A DNA stretch of 34,955 bases from SZUA-35 sp037969565 (GCA_037969565.1 JBBKXQ010000139.1:1-34955), one strand, 5' to 3'; counted from the first letter of the stretch, positions 8,203-16,873 are shown. Notes: generated by a model from the sequence alone, not told the origin. Numbers and translations: made by a program.

Positions 8203-8874
8203 CTAAGCAGACGCCCTCGGGTAGACCGTGCGGATCAACACGACGGCCACTGCGGTTGCCAGCAGTTGGGCCACGATGAAACCGGGGGCCGACGACGGCT
8301 CGATCCCAGCGAATGTGTCACTGAACATACGCCCCACCGTGACCGCCGGATTCGCGAAGCTGGTCGACGACGTGAAGTAGTAGGCCCCGCCGATGTAGCC
8401 ACCCACCGCGAACGACACCAGGCTGCCCCGCCCTGATCGCACGGTCCCGAAGATCACCAGCAACAGACCAACCGTTGCGATGCCGTCGGCGAAGACGAGG
8501 TTGGCGGCCGAGCGATCCTTGGTCGACCACTCGACGACCGGCAGGTCGAACATCACGTTGGCCACGATCACCCCGACGACGGCGCCAACGGTCTGGACGA
8601 CGATGTAACTGATCGCGGTTGGCGTGTCGATTCCGCCCAGTGCCCGATCGGCCAGCGTCACTGCCGGATTGAAATGAGCTCCGGACGCGCCGTGAAAGGC
8701 CAGAATCAGGGCCACGAGCACGCCAGCCGTGGCGAGGGCGTTCTGCAGGAGCTGCAAGCCGACATCGGCGGTCAAACGCTCGGCCATGATCCCCGACCCG
8801 ACCACCCCGATCAGGAGGAAGGCCGTCCCAACGAATTCAGCGGTGAGTTTCTGCCCGTCGAGCTTCAGTCGCAC
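8203..8874 (-). CDS. Aquaporin / MIP family channel
   Basis: 223 aa major intrinsic protein that conducts water or small neutral solutes such as glycerol across the inner membrane. Both NPA boxes are intact: HFNPAVT at residues 69-71 and SFANPAVTVGR at 175-177. The selectivity-filter arginine R182 follows the second. Six hydrophobic helices are evident and AEFVGTAFLL is the usual helix-1 signature. Whether it is a strict aquaporin or an aquaglyceroporin cannot be decided by eye. The start is a GTG at 8874 without an obvious ribosome-binding site. It diverges from the 2-oxoglutarate oxygenase gene across 108 bp. No arsenic-resistance genes, a common neighbour of some actinobacterial MIPs, are present. 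Confidence 0.9.
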   Translation of the reverse strand: MRLKLDGQKLTAEFVGTAFLLIGVVGSGIMAERLTADVGLQLLQNALATAGVLVALILAFHGASGAHFNPAVTLADRALGGIDTPTAISYIVVQTVGAVVGVIVANVMFDLPVVEWSTKDRSAANLVFADGIATVGLLLVIFGTVRSGRGSLVSFAVGGYIGGAYYFTSSTSFANPAVTVGRMFSDTFAGIEPSSAPGFIVAQLLATAVAVVLIRTVYPRASA

Positions 8875-8982
8875 GCGAGGAGGATGCGCCGACGGTCCTG
8901 CGCTTCCAACCTCGACACGTCCCGGACTTCGGGTCGCTCGATCCCGCTGGGCCGACGCTGGGACCTTCGTTAGAGTTCAGCG

Positions 8983-10038
8983 ATGGCGACCTTCACCGAA
9001 ATACCGATCGTGGATCTCGCCCCAATTCGCGGCGACGCGAACGAGCGAACTCTCCTGGCCGAGCACCTGCAGGCCATCTGCCACGAGGTCGGATTCTTCG
9101 TGGTGGTCAATCACGGCATCGATCCGTCGTTCATCGACTCGATTTTCGACATGATGGGCCGGTTCTTTGCCTTGCCGGAGGAGCAGAAACGGCTGATCGA
9201 CAAACAAGCGTCCCGTCATTTTCGGGGCTGGGAAGCCATCGGCTCGGAGTACACCAACAATCGTCCCGACATTCGAGAACAGATCGACCTCTGGTCGGAA
9301 TGGCCGGCGAGGCCGACTGACACCGAGCCCAACTACTTGCGGCTTCTCGGGCCGAATCAGTGGTTACCGGCCGAGGTCCTGCCCGAATACAGGCCACTCA
9401 TGACCGAGTGGTACTCACGCCTCGGAGCACTCGCCGATCAACTTCTCGGGCTGCTGTCGCTCGGTCTCGGGTTGTCCGAGGGACACCTCCAGAGTTTTTT
9501 CGGCGACGAACCCATGTCTCTCACCAAACTCATCAGCTACCCGCCCACGCCCGAGGGACAGGCCGGCGTGAACGCCCATCACGACGCCGGGTTTCTCACG
9601 GTCCTCGCCGCCGGGTCGACACCGGGTTTGGAGGTCCAGAACACCGACGGCGACTGGATTCCCGTACCCCCGCTGGCCGATTCGTTCGTGATCAATCTCG
9701 GCGAGATGCTCCAGGGCATGACCGGCAATTACTTCGTGGCAACACCGCATCGCGTGATCACCACCGAGTCACGACTCTCGGCCGGCTATTTCCACGGTCC
9801 GTCGCTCGACGCGAGCCTCGCTCCCCTTCCACTTGCGCCCCGCTTCGCCGAGGCCGTGGCATCGAGCCCGCATCACTCGAGCGCCGGTTTCATGGCAAGA
9901 CGGGACGAAACCGAGGCCGGCGTCGGCGACATGGGCAGCGCTCATCGTCCGGCCGTCTACGGCGAACAACTGTGGAACTATTTCGCCCGTAGCTATCCGC
10001 AGAACATGGAACGGCACTACGGGGATCAAACGCACTGA
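8983..10038 (+). CDS. Isopenicillin N synthase-like 2-oxoglutarate/Fe(II) oxygenase
   Basis: 351 aa cytosolic non-heme iron oxygenase of the DIOX_N/2OG-FeII_Oxy family (isopenicillin N synthase, ACC oxidase, gibberellin oxidases). The N-terminal part carries IPIVDLAPI and the family signature VGFFVVVNHGI. The double-stranded beta-helix core holds the iron ligands H199 and D201 (NAHHDAGFLTVLAAG) and H256 (ATPHRV), plus the cosubstrate-binding R264 and S266 (RLSAGYF). All catalytic residues are therefore present. It is expected to couple 2-oxoglutarate decarboxylation to oxidation of an unknown substrate. The HNH-like gene follows after 33 bp on the same strand. Confidence 0.92.
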   Translation: MATFTEIPIVDLAPIRGDANERTLLAEHLQAICHEVGFFVVVNHGIDPSFIDSIFDMMGRFFALPEEQKRLIDKQASRHFRGWEAIGSEYTNNRPDIREQIDLWSEWPARPTDTEPNYLRLLGPNQWLPAEVLPEYRPLMTEWYSRLGALADQLLGLLSLGLGLSEGHLQSFFGDEPMSLTKLISYPPTPEGQAGVNAHHDAGFLTVLAAGSTPGLEVQNTDGDWIPVPPLADSFVINLGEMLQGMTGNYFVATPHRVITTESRLSAGYFHGPSLDASLAPLPLAPRFAEAVASSPHHSSAGFMARRDETEAGVGDMGSAHRPAVYGEQLWNYFARSYPQNMERHYGDQTH

Positions 10039-10071
10039 CGCTCGACGACGTGGGGCCAGGCGAGGGGTACC

Positions 10072-10542
10072 GTGCCGCCCATGGCTCACCTCAACGACGT
10101 CGGCGACCGCGATGGCTGGCGCTGTTGGCTCTGCGACGAAGCGGTCGACCGGGAAATCTCTGTGAACGATCCCCGCGGTCCGAGCATCGACAGCCGCATC
10201 ACCAAAGCGAAAGCCAAGGCGAAGGCCAAGAGTCGGGGCTCGGAACCCGATCCCGAGCGCCTAGCCCATCGTGCCTGCAACACCGGCAAGGGAAACGTCG
10301 AGGCGGTTGTTCCGTGGGCCGACCACCTCTTCGTCGTCGATCCGGCTCCGATCATCGCCACGGTCGAGCGCCTCGAACGCAAAGGCGGGCGTGAGGCGAT
10401 GGCCCGCTGCCCCACCCAGGAAGATGCCGATCAGGCCGCGGCGTGGTTGATCGACCGAGTTTCACGGCTCCGACCCGGTCTCGAGGTCGAGGCTCAGGTC
10501 GATGCCGGTGGTGGACAGTTCGTCCTCTCGCTCCGCGCGTAG
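10072..10542 (+). CDS. HNH-like small protein with degenerate active site
   Basis: 156 aa. The first half has the layout of actinobacterial HNH nucleases: GWRCWLCDEAVDR with the zinc pair C18 and C21, then LAHRACNTGKGN with H66, C69 and N70. The central Asp-His of the beta-beta-alpha-metal core appears as Asp-Ser (D40-S41, in PSIDSRIT), so the general-base histidine is missing. The expected Gly-rich loop is replaced by a Lys/Ala repeat (KAKAKAKAK). The second half (about residues 80-156) is not recognised. It may bind nucleic acid without cutting. The start is ambiguous: a GTG at 10072 has GAGGGG 4 nt upstream, while an ATG at 10081 is 13 nt from it. It is convergent with the next gene. Confidence 0.6.
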   Translation: MPPMAHLNDVGDRDGWRCWLCDEAVDREISVNDPRGPSIDSRITKAKAKAKAKSRGSEPDPERLAHRACNTGKGNVEAVVPWADHLFVVDPAPIIATVERLERKGGREAMARCPTQEDADQAAAWLIDRVSRLRPGLEVEAQVDAGGGQFVLSLRA

Positions 10543-10578
10543 TCCGCCCTGAGCCCGGAGAGGCAGCGATTCAGATCG

Positions 10579-11193
10579 TTACTGCCACTTCGCAACGCCG
10601 GGGCCGGTCAACTCATCGAGAACTGATCGGCCGCTCAACGCCATCATGAGCGCTTCCCCTGTTCCGGTGATCTCGTCGCCTTCGCCGAAGGTCCAGTCGA
10701 TGTCGGTGGCCACGAGCTCGACGCCGTCGAGCGGCTTGCGGTGAACGAGTGTGGTGGCCAGCTTGTGGGTGGTCAGGAAGTCGAGCGTCGAACGAACCAG
10801 TACCGGATCGGCCGAATCCGGGAGACCGAGACCACGACGCACATCTTGGGTGTGGATGACGACGTCACTCACAGTCATCGACTCGGGAAAGATCGGCAGG
10901 GCGCCAGACTTGGTGGCCTTGGCCCGGAGGGAGGCGAGTACATCGCTCGTGGGGCGGGCCAGTTGTTTGTTGGCCATGCTGATCGATCCCTTGTCGAAAT
11001 CGAAGCGGGCCTTCACCATGGTTGCGGCGAAGGCGCCCAGCCCCGTTTCGACGAAGCTCGTCACGTGGGCGAGCACTCCTTCGGCTGTCCACTCGTCGCA
11101 AAGGCTCCCCTGGTGAAGCTGCTCGGGGCTCAATCCCTCGATCATGTCGGCAAAATTGTTGCGGGCCTGGCCGGCCATTTCCCATGTCGCCAT
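10579..11193 (-). CDS. Maleylpyruvate isomerase family (DinB-fold, mycothiol-dependent) protein
   Basis: 204 aa member of the actinobacterial family with a DinB-like four-helix metal-binding fold, annotated as maleylpyruvate isomerase family mycothiol-dependent enzyme. The usual sequence marks are CDEWTAEGVLAHVTSF near the start, with the putative metal ligand H43, and VSDVVIHTQDVRRGLGLP with D110 and H114. The last third matches the family's variable SCP2-like tail (GRSVLDELTGPGV). Many members are detoxification or thiol-transfer enzymes with unknown substrates. Mycothiol use is family knowledge, not visible here. GAGGAG lies 10 nt upstream of the ATG. It sits 66 bp after the response regulator gene on the same strand. 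Confidence 0.85.
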   Translation of the reverse strand: MATWEMAGQARNNFADMIEGLSPEQLHQGSLCDEWTAEGVLAHVTSFVETGLGAFAATMVKARFDFDKGSISMANKQLARPTSDVLASLRAKATKSGALPIFPESMTVSDVVIHTQDVRRGLGLPDSADPVLVRSTLDFLTTHKLATTLVHRKPLDGVELVATDIDWTFGEGDEITGTGEALMMALSGRSVLDELTGPGVAKWQ

Positions 11194-11259
11194 TTGTCGT
11201 TCACTCCTCGAATCAGGTAAGCACGAGGTTACGCCATTGGAGACCGAGCGCGCCCGGGG

Positions 11260-11934
11260 TCACAGCAACCGCTTCTGATTGGCCCAATGGGCCAATTCGT
11301 TTCGGCTCGACAACTGAAGCTTGCGAAGTACGGCGGAGGCATGACTCTCGACCGTCCTGACCGAGATCGTGAGCTCGGCCGCAATCTCCTTGTAGGCATA
11401 TCCACGAGCGAGGAACTGCATCACCTCTCGCTCCCTCGGGCTCAGGAGATCGAGGGCGGGGTCGACGATGACGACGGGTGGGGCGTCATCTCTCGTGGCG
11501 AACGCGTCGAGAACGAATCCGGCCAACCGGGGCGAGAACACCGCATTGCCCTCGGCCACCTGCCGGATTGCGTCGACGAGTTCTGCACCGTCGATTCGTT
11601 TGGTCACGTATCCCCTTGCCCCCGCTCGAACCAGGCCTAGGACATCGTGCGAAGCGTCCGACACCGACAGTGCCAGGAAGCGGATCTCGGGATGATCGGT
11701 GGCAACGGCCTGGATGATCGCGGCTCCTGATCCCGAGGTGAGATGAACATCGAGCAGGACCACATCGGGCAGGAGACGCTGCGTCTCGGCGATTCCCGAA
11801 TCGATGTCGTCGGCCTCGCCGACCACGTCGACCTCGCCGCCGATCGCGGCAACAACACCCTGACGAAAGAGGGCGTGATCATCGATGACGAGGACCCTCG
11901 GCTGGTTGCGGTCCATCCGGTTCATCCGGTCCAT
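11260..11934 (-). CDS. NarL/LiaR-type response regulator
   Basis: 224 aa two-component regulator. The receiver domain (about 12-125) has the acidic pair in VIDDH, the phospho-acceptor D62 (VVLLDVHL), S89/T110-type switch residues and K111. A LuxR-type helix-turn-helix follows (about 160-222), from LSPREREVMQFLARG through the recognition helix region ISVRTVESHASAVLRKL. The gene starts inside the end of the sensor kinase gene with a 13-bp overlap, so the pair is translationally coupled. GAGG lies 10 nt before the ATG. The start region repeats ATGGACCGG-like units, giving further in-frame ATGs at 11925 and 11916. It probably controls the divergent PspC/LiaF-like operon. Confidence 0.93.
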   Translation of the reverse strand: MDRMNRMDRNQPRVLVIDDHALFRQGVVAAIGGEVDVVGEADDIDSGIAETQRLLPDVVLLDVHLTSGSGAAIIQAVATDHPEIRFLALSVSDASHDVLGLVRAGARGYVTKRIDGAELVDAIRQVAEGNAVFSPRLAGFVLDAFATRDDAPPVVIVDPALDLLSPREREVMQFLARGYAYKEIAAELTISVRTVESHASAVLRKLQLSSRNELAHWANQKRLL

Positions 11935-13130
11935 TCGACACGAACCTCAGTGCCCGATCCGGGAGCGGAGCGAATGCCGACACTCCCGCCGACCCGCTCG
12001 ACCCGACCTCGAATGGAGTCGACGATGCCGTGCCGGTCAGCAGGAACCGCGGACGGTTCGAACCCGATCCCACGATCCCGCACGAACACGAGGGCCGACA
12101 TCGGGGCCACTTCGGCGTACACCGAGATCATCGGGATCTCGGCAAATTTAGAGGCATTGACCATGGCCTCCCGGGCCGCAGCCGCTACCGCGTGGAACTC
12201 CGGCGTCATCTCACTGTCACCGACCACGACGCACTCGATGATCTTCAGGTATTGGTCTTCGACTTCGGCCGCGATGGCTTCGATGACCGCCCGGAACGTG
12301 ACCGGCTCGGCCGATGTGTCCTCGCCGGTGGGATAGAGCCAACGACGCAACTCTCGCTCCTGATGATGGGCGAGCGCGGCGGAGATGTCGGGTTCGGCGG
12401 CGCGATTCTGAATCAGCGTGAGGGTCTGTAGCACCGAGTCGTGGAGATGGGCCGCCATGTCCGCCCGTTCCTCGGCTCGGATACGGCTTCGTCGATCACC
12501 GTCGGCTTCGGCGAGTACGCGCTGGATCCAGGGCCCGAGCACGAGGGACAAGCCGCCGACCAACACCAGCGCCGCAACACCGGTGGTCCACAACGCCGAC
12601 AGGTTGTCGGTGCCCGCCAACGCCGAGAAGAACGCGGCCGTCATCAGCGCGACGCCGGCCAGGATGCGACCGCCATCGGCCCGCCAAGCTCGTCGTGCCA
12701 CTCCCGACGCTGCGCCCGAACCTGCGGAACTTTCGTGTCCCGGCTCGCCGGGGTCGGCAAGAGCAACGGAGAACCCGACGAGCCCCGCCGGGAACAACAA
12801 CACCAGCGGCAATCCGCCAACGACCTCGCCGACGGCCAGGGTCATCGAGGCGGTGGCAACTGCGATTCCCAGATTGTGTCGGAGCGTGACGAGTGCCGGA
12901 GCAGGCTCGACCCGACGAGACAACAAAACCCACATGACGAGGTACAAGGCAACCCCGCTTCCCGCCGCGAGCGCCAGCACCATGAACGCAGTTCGCACCA
13001 CGACCGGCGATGCTCCGGCCCGGGCCGCGAGTCTCGAAGCGACGCCCAGCCACAGCGGGTCGTCGCCCGACAGTGGTCCGCCGGCCGAGGCCGACGGAGA
13101 CAGTCGCGAACGAGAGGATGACGTCGTCAT
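11922..13130 (-). CDS. PspC-domain sensor histidine kinase
   Basis: 402 aa membrane histidine kinase. Residues ~24-72 form a PspC domain (DPLWLGVASRLAARAGASPV followed by a membrane helix). Further membrane helices occur around 86-125 and 155-200. The cytosolic part is a HisKA_3 dimerisation domain with phospho-acceptor H230 (AHLHDSVLQTL). A HATPase_c domain follows with the N-box in AAAREAMVNASKF and the G-box RDRGIGF. This architecture is known from actinobacterial envelope-stress kinases of the LiaS/DesK group. The response regulator overlaps its 3' end. The ATG at 13130 lacks a clear Shine-Dalgarno. It diverges from a PspC/LiaF-like gene across 121 bp that contain a large perfect inverted repeat. 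Confidence 0.92.
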   Translation of the reverse strand: MTTSSSRSRLSPSASAGGPLSGDDPLWLGVASRLAARAGASPVVVRTAFMVLALAAGSGVALYLVMWVLLSRRVEPAPALVTLRHNLGIAVATASMTLAVGEVVGGLPLVLLFPAGLVGFSVALADPGEPGHESSAGSGAASGVARRAWRADGGRILAGVALMTAAFFSALAGTDNLSALWTTGVAALVLVGGLSLVLGPWIQRVLAEADGDRRSRIRAEERADMAAHLHDSVLQTLTLIQNRAAEPDISAALAHHQERELRRWLYPTGEDTSAEPVTFRAVIEAIAAEVEDQYLKIIECVVVGDSEMTPEFHAVAAAAREAMVNASKFAEIPMISVYAEVAPMSALVFVRDRGIGFEPSAVPADRHGIVDSIRGRVERVGGSVGIRSAPGSGTEVRVEWTG

Positions 13131-13162
13131 GCGCCGCCAGTGTCGCAGATGACGATGCGGGT

Positions 13163-13186
13163 GACATCCGGGTCAACCCGGATGTC
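13163..13186. promoter_or_regulatory. 24-bp perfect inverted repeat, probable operator of the envelope-stress regulon
   Basis: Two perfect 11-bp arms (GACATCCGGGT and its complement) flank a 2-bp centre. The site lies in the middle of the 121-bp region between the histidine kinase gene (minus) and the PspC/LiaF-like gene (plus). A further half-site, TCCGGGT, occurs at 13201-13207. A dimeric NarL-type regulator is the obvious candidate ligand, giving autoregulation and control of the divergent operon. The palindrome is seen; the binding protein is inferred. Confidence 0.6.
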
Positions 13187-13251
13187 TGAGGGGGCTCGAT
13201 TCCGGGTTGTTCCCACTAGCCCGTCGCATCAGCGACAGACACGATGGCAAC

Positions 13252-14793
13252 ATGAGTTCTCCCCCAGATCCTCCCAGCCCGGTGGTCGACGACGTCCCAC
13301 CGTCGACCAAGCTCGCTCCCGAGGTCGTGCTCTTTCGAAGTTCGGCCGACCGCTATCTGAGCGGACTTGCAGGGGGAATCGGTGAACGGACCGCAACCGA
13401 TCCCCTGTACTACCGGATCGGCCTCGTTGCTGGAACGCTCTACATGTCGTATGCGACCGGTCTCTTCGCAATCGTGCCCGCCCTCTACGTCCTCGGCTGG
13501 ATCACCGTTCCCAAGCGGGCCGAACAGTCACTGATCCGACGGCTCGGACAACGAGAGGCGCAGCAAGAGATGGCGGGGGCGTTCGCACTTCTCGTCGTGT
13601 CACTGGTCGTTCTCGACAATTCGGGACTCGTCTTCCCGGTCGTTCTCGCTGGACTGGCACTGACGCTGCTGGGCGATCGACACACTCCCTTCCGATCGCC
13701 GTCCTCGCAACGACCACCGCCACCGAGTTCTCCCCCTGACGGGCCGGAACCACTCCTACCGGCGCCCGCGTTCGGAAGCGAGCCGGAAGGCGGGCCAGGG
13801 TCCGACGATCGAGCTTTTCGGGGCTGGCGAACACATCGTGACAACCGCACCGAATCCACCCCACAACCACTGCGGATCCAAAGAGAACCGGCGCTGTGGC
13901 CCCTGACCCTGGCCCTCCTGCTCGGACTCGCCGTCGTTGGCATCCTCGTCGATCGATTCGGCGACCCCGGCCTCGACCCGAGAATCGCCCTCGACCTCGC
14001 CCTGCTGATCATCGGCGCCGTCCTCCTCCTGTCATTCTGGAGGGGTCGGGCCGGCGTGACGGTGCTGTGGGCCCTACCACTTCTGCCCTTCTGGTTCGCC
14101 ACCTCGGTGTCGGACATCGGCCGGTTCGCGGGCGAAGGTTCGGCGAACTACGCACCATCGCAGTACGTCACCGGCGACCCGGCACTGCAGTACGAACTCG
14201 GCTACGGAAACCTCGAGGTGAACCTCCTCGGACTCGACCTGATGCCAGGACAGAGCGTTGAGGTCGAGATCGATCTGACCATGGGCAAGGCGACCGTGAT
14301 CGTCCCGAGCAACACCCAGGTGGTCCTGACCGGAAAGATGGGCCTCGGATCGATCGAGGAGGTGGACTACGGCCCCTACGGACGGTTCAGCAGCGACACC
14401 GTGATGAACTGGGGACTCGGTCGCACCTATCCAGCCGCTGGCCCCTACTGCGAGCCCGCCATCGTTGCGGGATACGCACTCCGCACCTTCCTCCCCGGCG
14501 AATCTCAAACCGTCCAGTTCGAAGCGAGCGGGGAAGAAACCAGATGGCTGGACGCCTTCGAGTCGGCAGGGTTCGCCCGCCCGACTCTGGAATACACCGA
14601 ACAGGAACTTCTACCAGTCGACGAGACCGACGGTTTGGACAATCCCGAGGAGTACGTCGCGGTAGACCACTACCAGATCGATCTCGATGAATTCGGCCGG
14701 GCCTGCCTTCCGGAGATCACACCGGAAACGCCCGTGGTGATCAACGTCGACGCCACCGTCGGCCTGGGAACATTGGAGATCGTTCATGGCTGA
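13252..14793 (+). CDS. PspC domain protein with LiaF-like C-terminal domain
   Basis: 513 aa envelope protein. After a Pro-rich start comes a PspC domain (FRSSADRYLSGLAGGIGERTATDPLYYR, then helices ending WITVPKR). Next are two more helices (AGAFALLVVSLVVL and after), a long Pro/Gly/Ser-rich cytosolic linker, and a second group of helices. The C-terminal domain has two LiaF-type beta-helix signatures: LTMGKATVIVPSNTQVVLTG with GLGSIE, and the final VNVDATVGLGTLEIVHG. LiaF-like proteins inhibit or tune LiaS-type kinases. Here the partner kinase is encoded divergently. I start at the ATG at 13252; an upstream TTG in frame is not needed by the family. The stop overlaps the next gene by 8 bp. Confidence 0.85.
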   Translation: MSSPPDPPSPVVDDVPPSTKLAPEVVLFRSSADRYLSGLAGGIGERTATDPLYYRIGLVAGTLYMSYATGLFAIVPALYVLGWITVPKRAEQSLIRRLGQREAQQEMAGAFALLVVSLVVLDNSGLVFPVVLAGLALTLLGDRHTPFRSPSSQRPPPPSSPPDGPEPLLPAPAFGSEPEGGPGSDDRAFRGWRTHRDNRTESTPQPLRIQREPALWPLTLALLLGLAVVGILVDRFGDPGLDPRIALDLALLIIGAVLLLSFWRGRAGVTVLWALPLLPFWFATSVSDIGRFAGEGSANYAPSQYVTGDPALQYELGYGNLEVNLLGLDLMPGQSVEVEIDLTMGKATVIVPSNTQVVLTGKMGLGSIEEVDYGPYGRFSSDTVMNWGLGRTYPAAGPYCEPAIVAGYALRTFLPGESQTVQFEASGEETRWLDAFESAGFARPTLEYTEQELLPVDETDGLDNPEEYVAVDHYQIDLDEFGRACLPEITPETPVVINVDATVGLGTLEIVHG

Positions 14794-15025
14794 AGCGTTG
14801 AGCACCCACTCGACACCCACCGCACCGACCGGCTCGAGCCGTCCGATCGTCGGGCCAACGATCGGACTACTCCTCGCCAGCATCGCTCTTTCGAGCCTGC
14901 TCGATGACTCGGGGCTGATTCCGCATCCGACCTGGATCGTGCTGCTGATCATCCTCGGTGCGCTGGCCGCCCTCTTGGCGGTTCGAACCGTCCGGTTGCT
15001 GCTGCGCCCCGCTCCGGTCAGTTGA
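14786..15025 (+). CDS. Small two-helix membrane protein of the PspC/LiaF operon
   Basis: 79 aa protein with two hydrophobic segments (about residues 22-40 and 48-68) joined by a short loop, and a basic C-terminus (RTVRLLLRP). GGAG stands 8 nt before the ATG, and the gene overlaps the end of the LiaF-like gene by 8 bp, so translational coupling is likely. Its own 3' end overlaps the end of btuD on the opposite strand by 8 bp. Family not recognised. Position suggests an accessory subunit of the envelope-stress module. Confidence 0.75.
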   Translation: MAEALSTHSTPTAPTGSSRPIVGPTIGLLLASIALSSLLDDSGLIPHPTWIVLLIILGALAALLAVRTVRLLLRPAPVS

Positions 15026-15806
15026 CGGGGAAACCGCGGCGAGGAACCACGATCACCATGTCGTCGTCCTCGTCGATCTCAACCGTCACACACACGTGGT
15101 ACACCTCGCCCAACCGTTCTGCCGTCAGGACCTCGGCCGCCGCCCCTGATGCCACCACTTCGCCATGATCGAGCATCGTGAGCCGATCGGTGTAGGTGGC
15201 AGCAAGGGTGAGATCATGCATGGCCGACACGACGGTGAGTCCCCGTTCGATGCGTAGCTCGGTGACCAGTTCGAGTGCTTGCTGTTGGTAGCCGATGTCG
15301 AGGGCCGAGGTGGGTTCGTCGAGTAACAGCACGGGAGCGTCCTGGGCCAACGCCCGGGCCAGCACCACCCGCTGGCGTTCACCGCCGCTGAGCTTTCCGA
15401 GAAATCGACCGGCAAAGTCGCTGAGCAGCAGTCGTTCGAGCACATCGGCCACCACCTGCCGGTCGGTCCGACTGAAGTTCCCGAAATAGCCGACGTATGG
15501 CGTGCGGCCGAGCAACACGTAGTCGAGCACAGTCATGTCATCGGGCACCTGGGGCTCTTGCGCCACGTACGCAATGAGTTGGGCTCGCTGACGGTCGGTG
15601 ATTCCATGGAGGGATCGTCCGTCGACTTCCATCGACCCTTCGGACCGGACCAGCCCCGCAATCGCCCGTATCAACGACGACTTTCCTGCGCCGTTCGGTC
15701 CGATGATGCCCAACCACTCCCCCGTCGCGACGAGATCGGTGAACGGGCCGAGCGCAATCTGCTTTCCGTAAGAAACAGCGACCTCGTCGAGACGCAATGA
15801 ACTCAT
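15018..15806 (-). CDS. btuD: Cobalamin ABC transporter, ATP-binding protein
   Basis: 262 aa ATPase of the FecCD/BtuCD importer group, the cytosolic motor of vitamin B12 uptake. All motifs are intact: Walker A GPNGAGKSS (36-44), Q-loop Q83, signature LSGGERQRV (139-147), Walker B VLLLDEP (159-165), D-loop SALD, and switch H197 (SAMHDLT). The start codon overlaps the btuC stop as ATGA. The C-terminal tail is unusual in being acidic (EIDEDDD). The family also serves heme and siderophores. The B12 assignment rests on the cobalamin riboswitch heading this operon. Confidence 0.9.
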   Translation of the reverse strand: MSSLRLDEVAVSYGKQIALGPFTDLVATGEWLGIIGPNGAGKSSLIRAIAGLVRSEGSMEVDGRSLHGITDRQRAQLIAYVAQEPQVPDDMTVLDYVLLGRTPYVGYFGNFSRTDRQVVADVLERLLLSDFAGRFLGKLSGGERQRVVLARALAQDAPVLLLDEPTSALDIGYQQQALELVTELRIERGLTVVSAMHDLTLAATYTDRLTMLDHGEVVASGAAAEVLTAERLGEVYHVCVTVEIDEDDDMVIVVPRRGFPVN

Positions 15807-16873
15807 CCTGCGATGTCTCTCGTTCGCAGCAAGTAGATGAAGAACGGGGCGCCGATCAAGGCGGTGACGACCCCGATCGGTGTCTCTGCCGGATCAGTGA
15901 GAATTCGCCCTGGTACATCAGCCAGGATCAGGAACCCTGCGCCGGTGAGGAGCGAGAGCGGAAGCAATCGGTGATAGCCAGCACCGGCCACGAGCCGCAC
16001 GACGTGGGGCACGACCAGCCCGACGAATCCGATCAGACCGCTCACCGAAACCACGGCAGCCGTGCCGAGGGTGGCGGCGATCACGATCACGATGCGGCTT
16101 CGTCTGACCGACAGGCCAAGCGTGGCTGCCTCGTCATCTCCGACCCGAAAGACGTCGAGGTGACGACGATGCAGCATCAGAACCACACAACTGACCACCA
16201 CATAGGGCAGGACGAGCCACACGTTGGACCACGTGGCTCCGGACAAACGCCCCAGAATCCACGTGAACACCTCTCTCACGGCCTCGAGATTGCGTTGCAA
16301 GATGAATGTCTGGACCGCGGTGGTGAACGACACGACCGCAACCCCGGCCAGCACGAGCGTGACACCGGATCGGGTGCCACCGAACGAAGCGCCGACGAGA
16401 TAGGTCACCATCACGGTGAGGACCGACACGACGAATGCGGCGACGGGGACGGGATCGATCGGCCAGCCGGCGGTGGCGCTGCGCCCGACGGTGAGAGCGA
16501 TGGTCGCCCCGAGGCCGGCCCCGGCGGCGGCACCGAGGAGGTAGGGGTCGACCAAGGGGTTCCGGAACACCCCTTGGTAGCTCGCCCCGGCGATCGACAA
16601 CATGCCGCCAACCAGACCACCGAGCACCACTCTCGGCATCCGAATCTTCCACACGATGCTCCACTCCGATTCGGTCACACCCGAATCGAAGCTCACGAGC
16701 GGAAGTCGGTTGACCAACTCGAGCGGTACTCGCCACCACGCCGGCCCGGCAGGACCGAAAGAAACCCCGACCAGCACCGCAACAACGAGAAACAGACCAC
16801 CGAGCAGGTACCACGAGGCATCGCCCGATCGGGCCGGACGCTCGCTCGCACTGGGAAACTGGTCGGTGGTCAT
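15803..16873 (-). CDS. btuC: Cobalamin ABC transporter, permease (FecCD family)
   Basis: 356 aa permease with about ten membrane helices. FecCD/BtuC family marks are RMPRVVLGGLVGGMLSIAGAS, QGVFRNPLVDPYLLGAAAGAG, GRLSGATWSNV, and the ATPase-coupling segment DEAATLGLSVRRSRI. Later come GLIGFVGLVVPHVVRLVAG and ADVPGRIL with ETPIGVVTALIGAPFFIYLL. The protein dimerises to form the B12 channel that receives substrate from BtuF. It lies 51 bp downstream of btuF, and its stop overlaps the btuD start. Length and motif order are normal. Confidence 0.92.
   Translation of the reverse strand: MTTDQFPSASERPARSGDASWYLLGGLFLVVAVLVGVSFGPAGPAWWRVPLELVNRLPLVSFDSGVTESEWSIVWKIRMPRVVLGGLVGGMLSIAGASYQGVFRNPLVDPYLLGAAAGAGLGATIALTVGRSATAGWPIDPVPVAAFVVSVLTVMVTYLVGASFGGTRSGVTLVLAGVAVVSFTTAVQTFILQRNLEAVREVFTWILGRLSGATWSNVWLVLPYVVVSCVVLMLHRRHLDVFRVGDDEAATLGLSVRRSRIVIVIAATLGTAAVVSVSGLIGFVGLVVPHVVRLVAGAGYHRLLPLSLLTGAGFLILADVPGRILTDPAETPIGVVTALIGAPFFIYLLRTRDIAG

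Noticed and set aside
6880..8436. 518-codon open frame on the plus strand
   Set aside because: It lies opposite the carotenoid oxygenase and aquaporin genes, has no ribosome-binding site and no recognisable domain.
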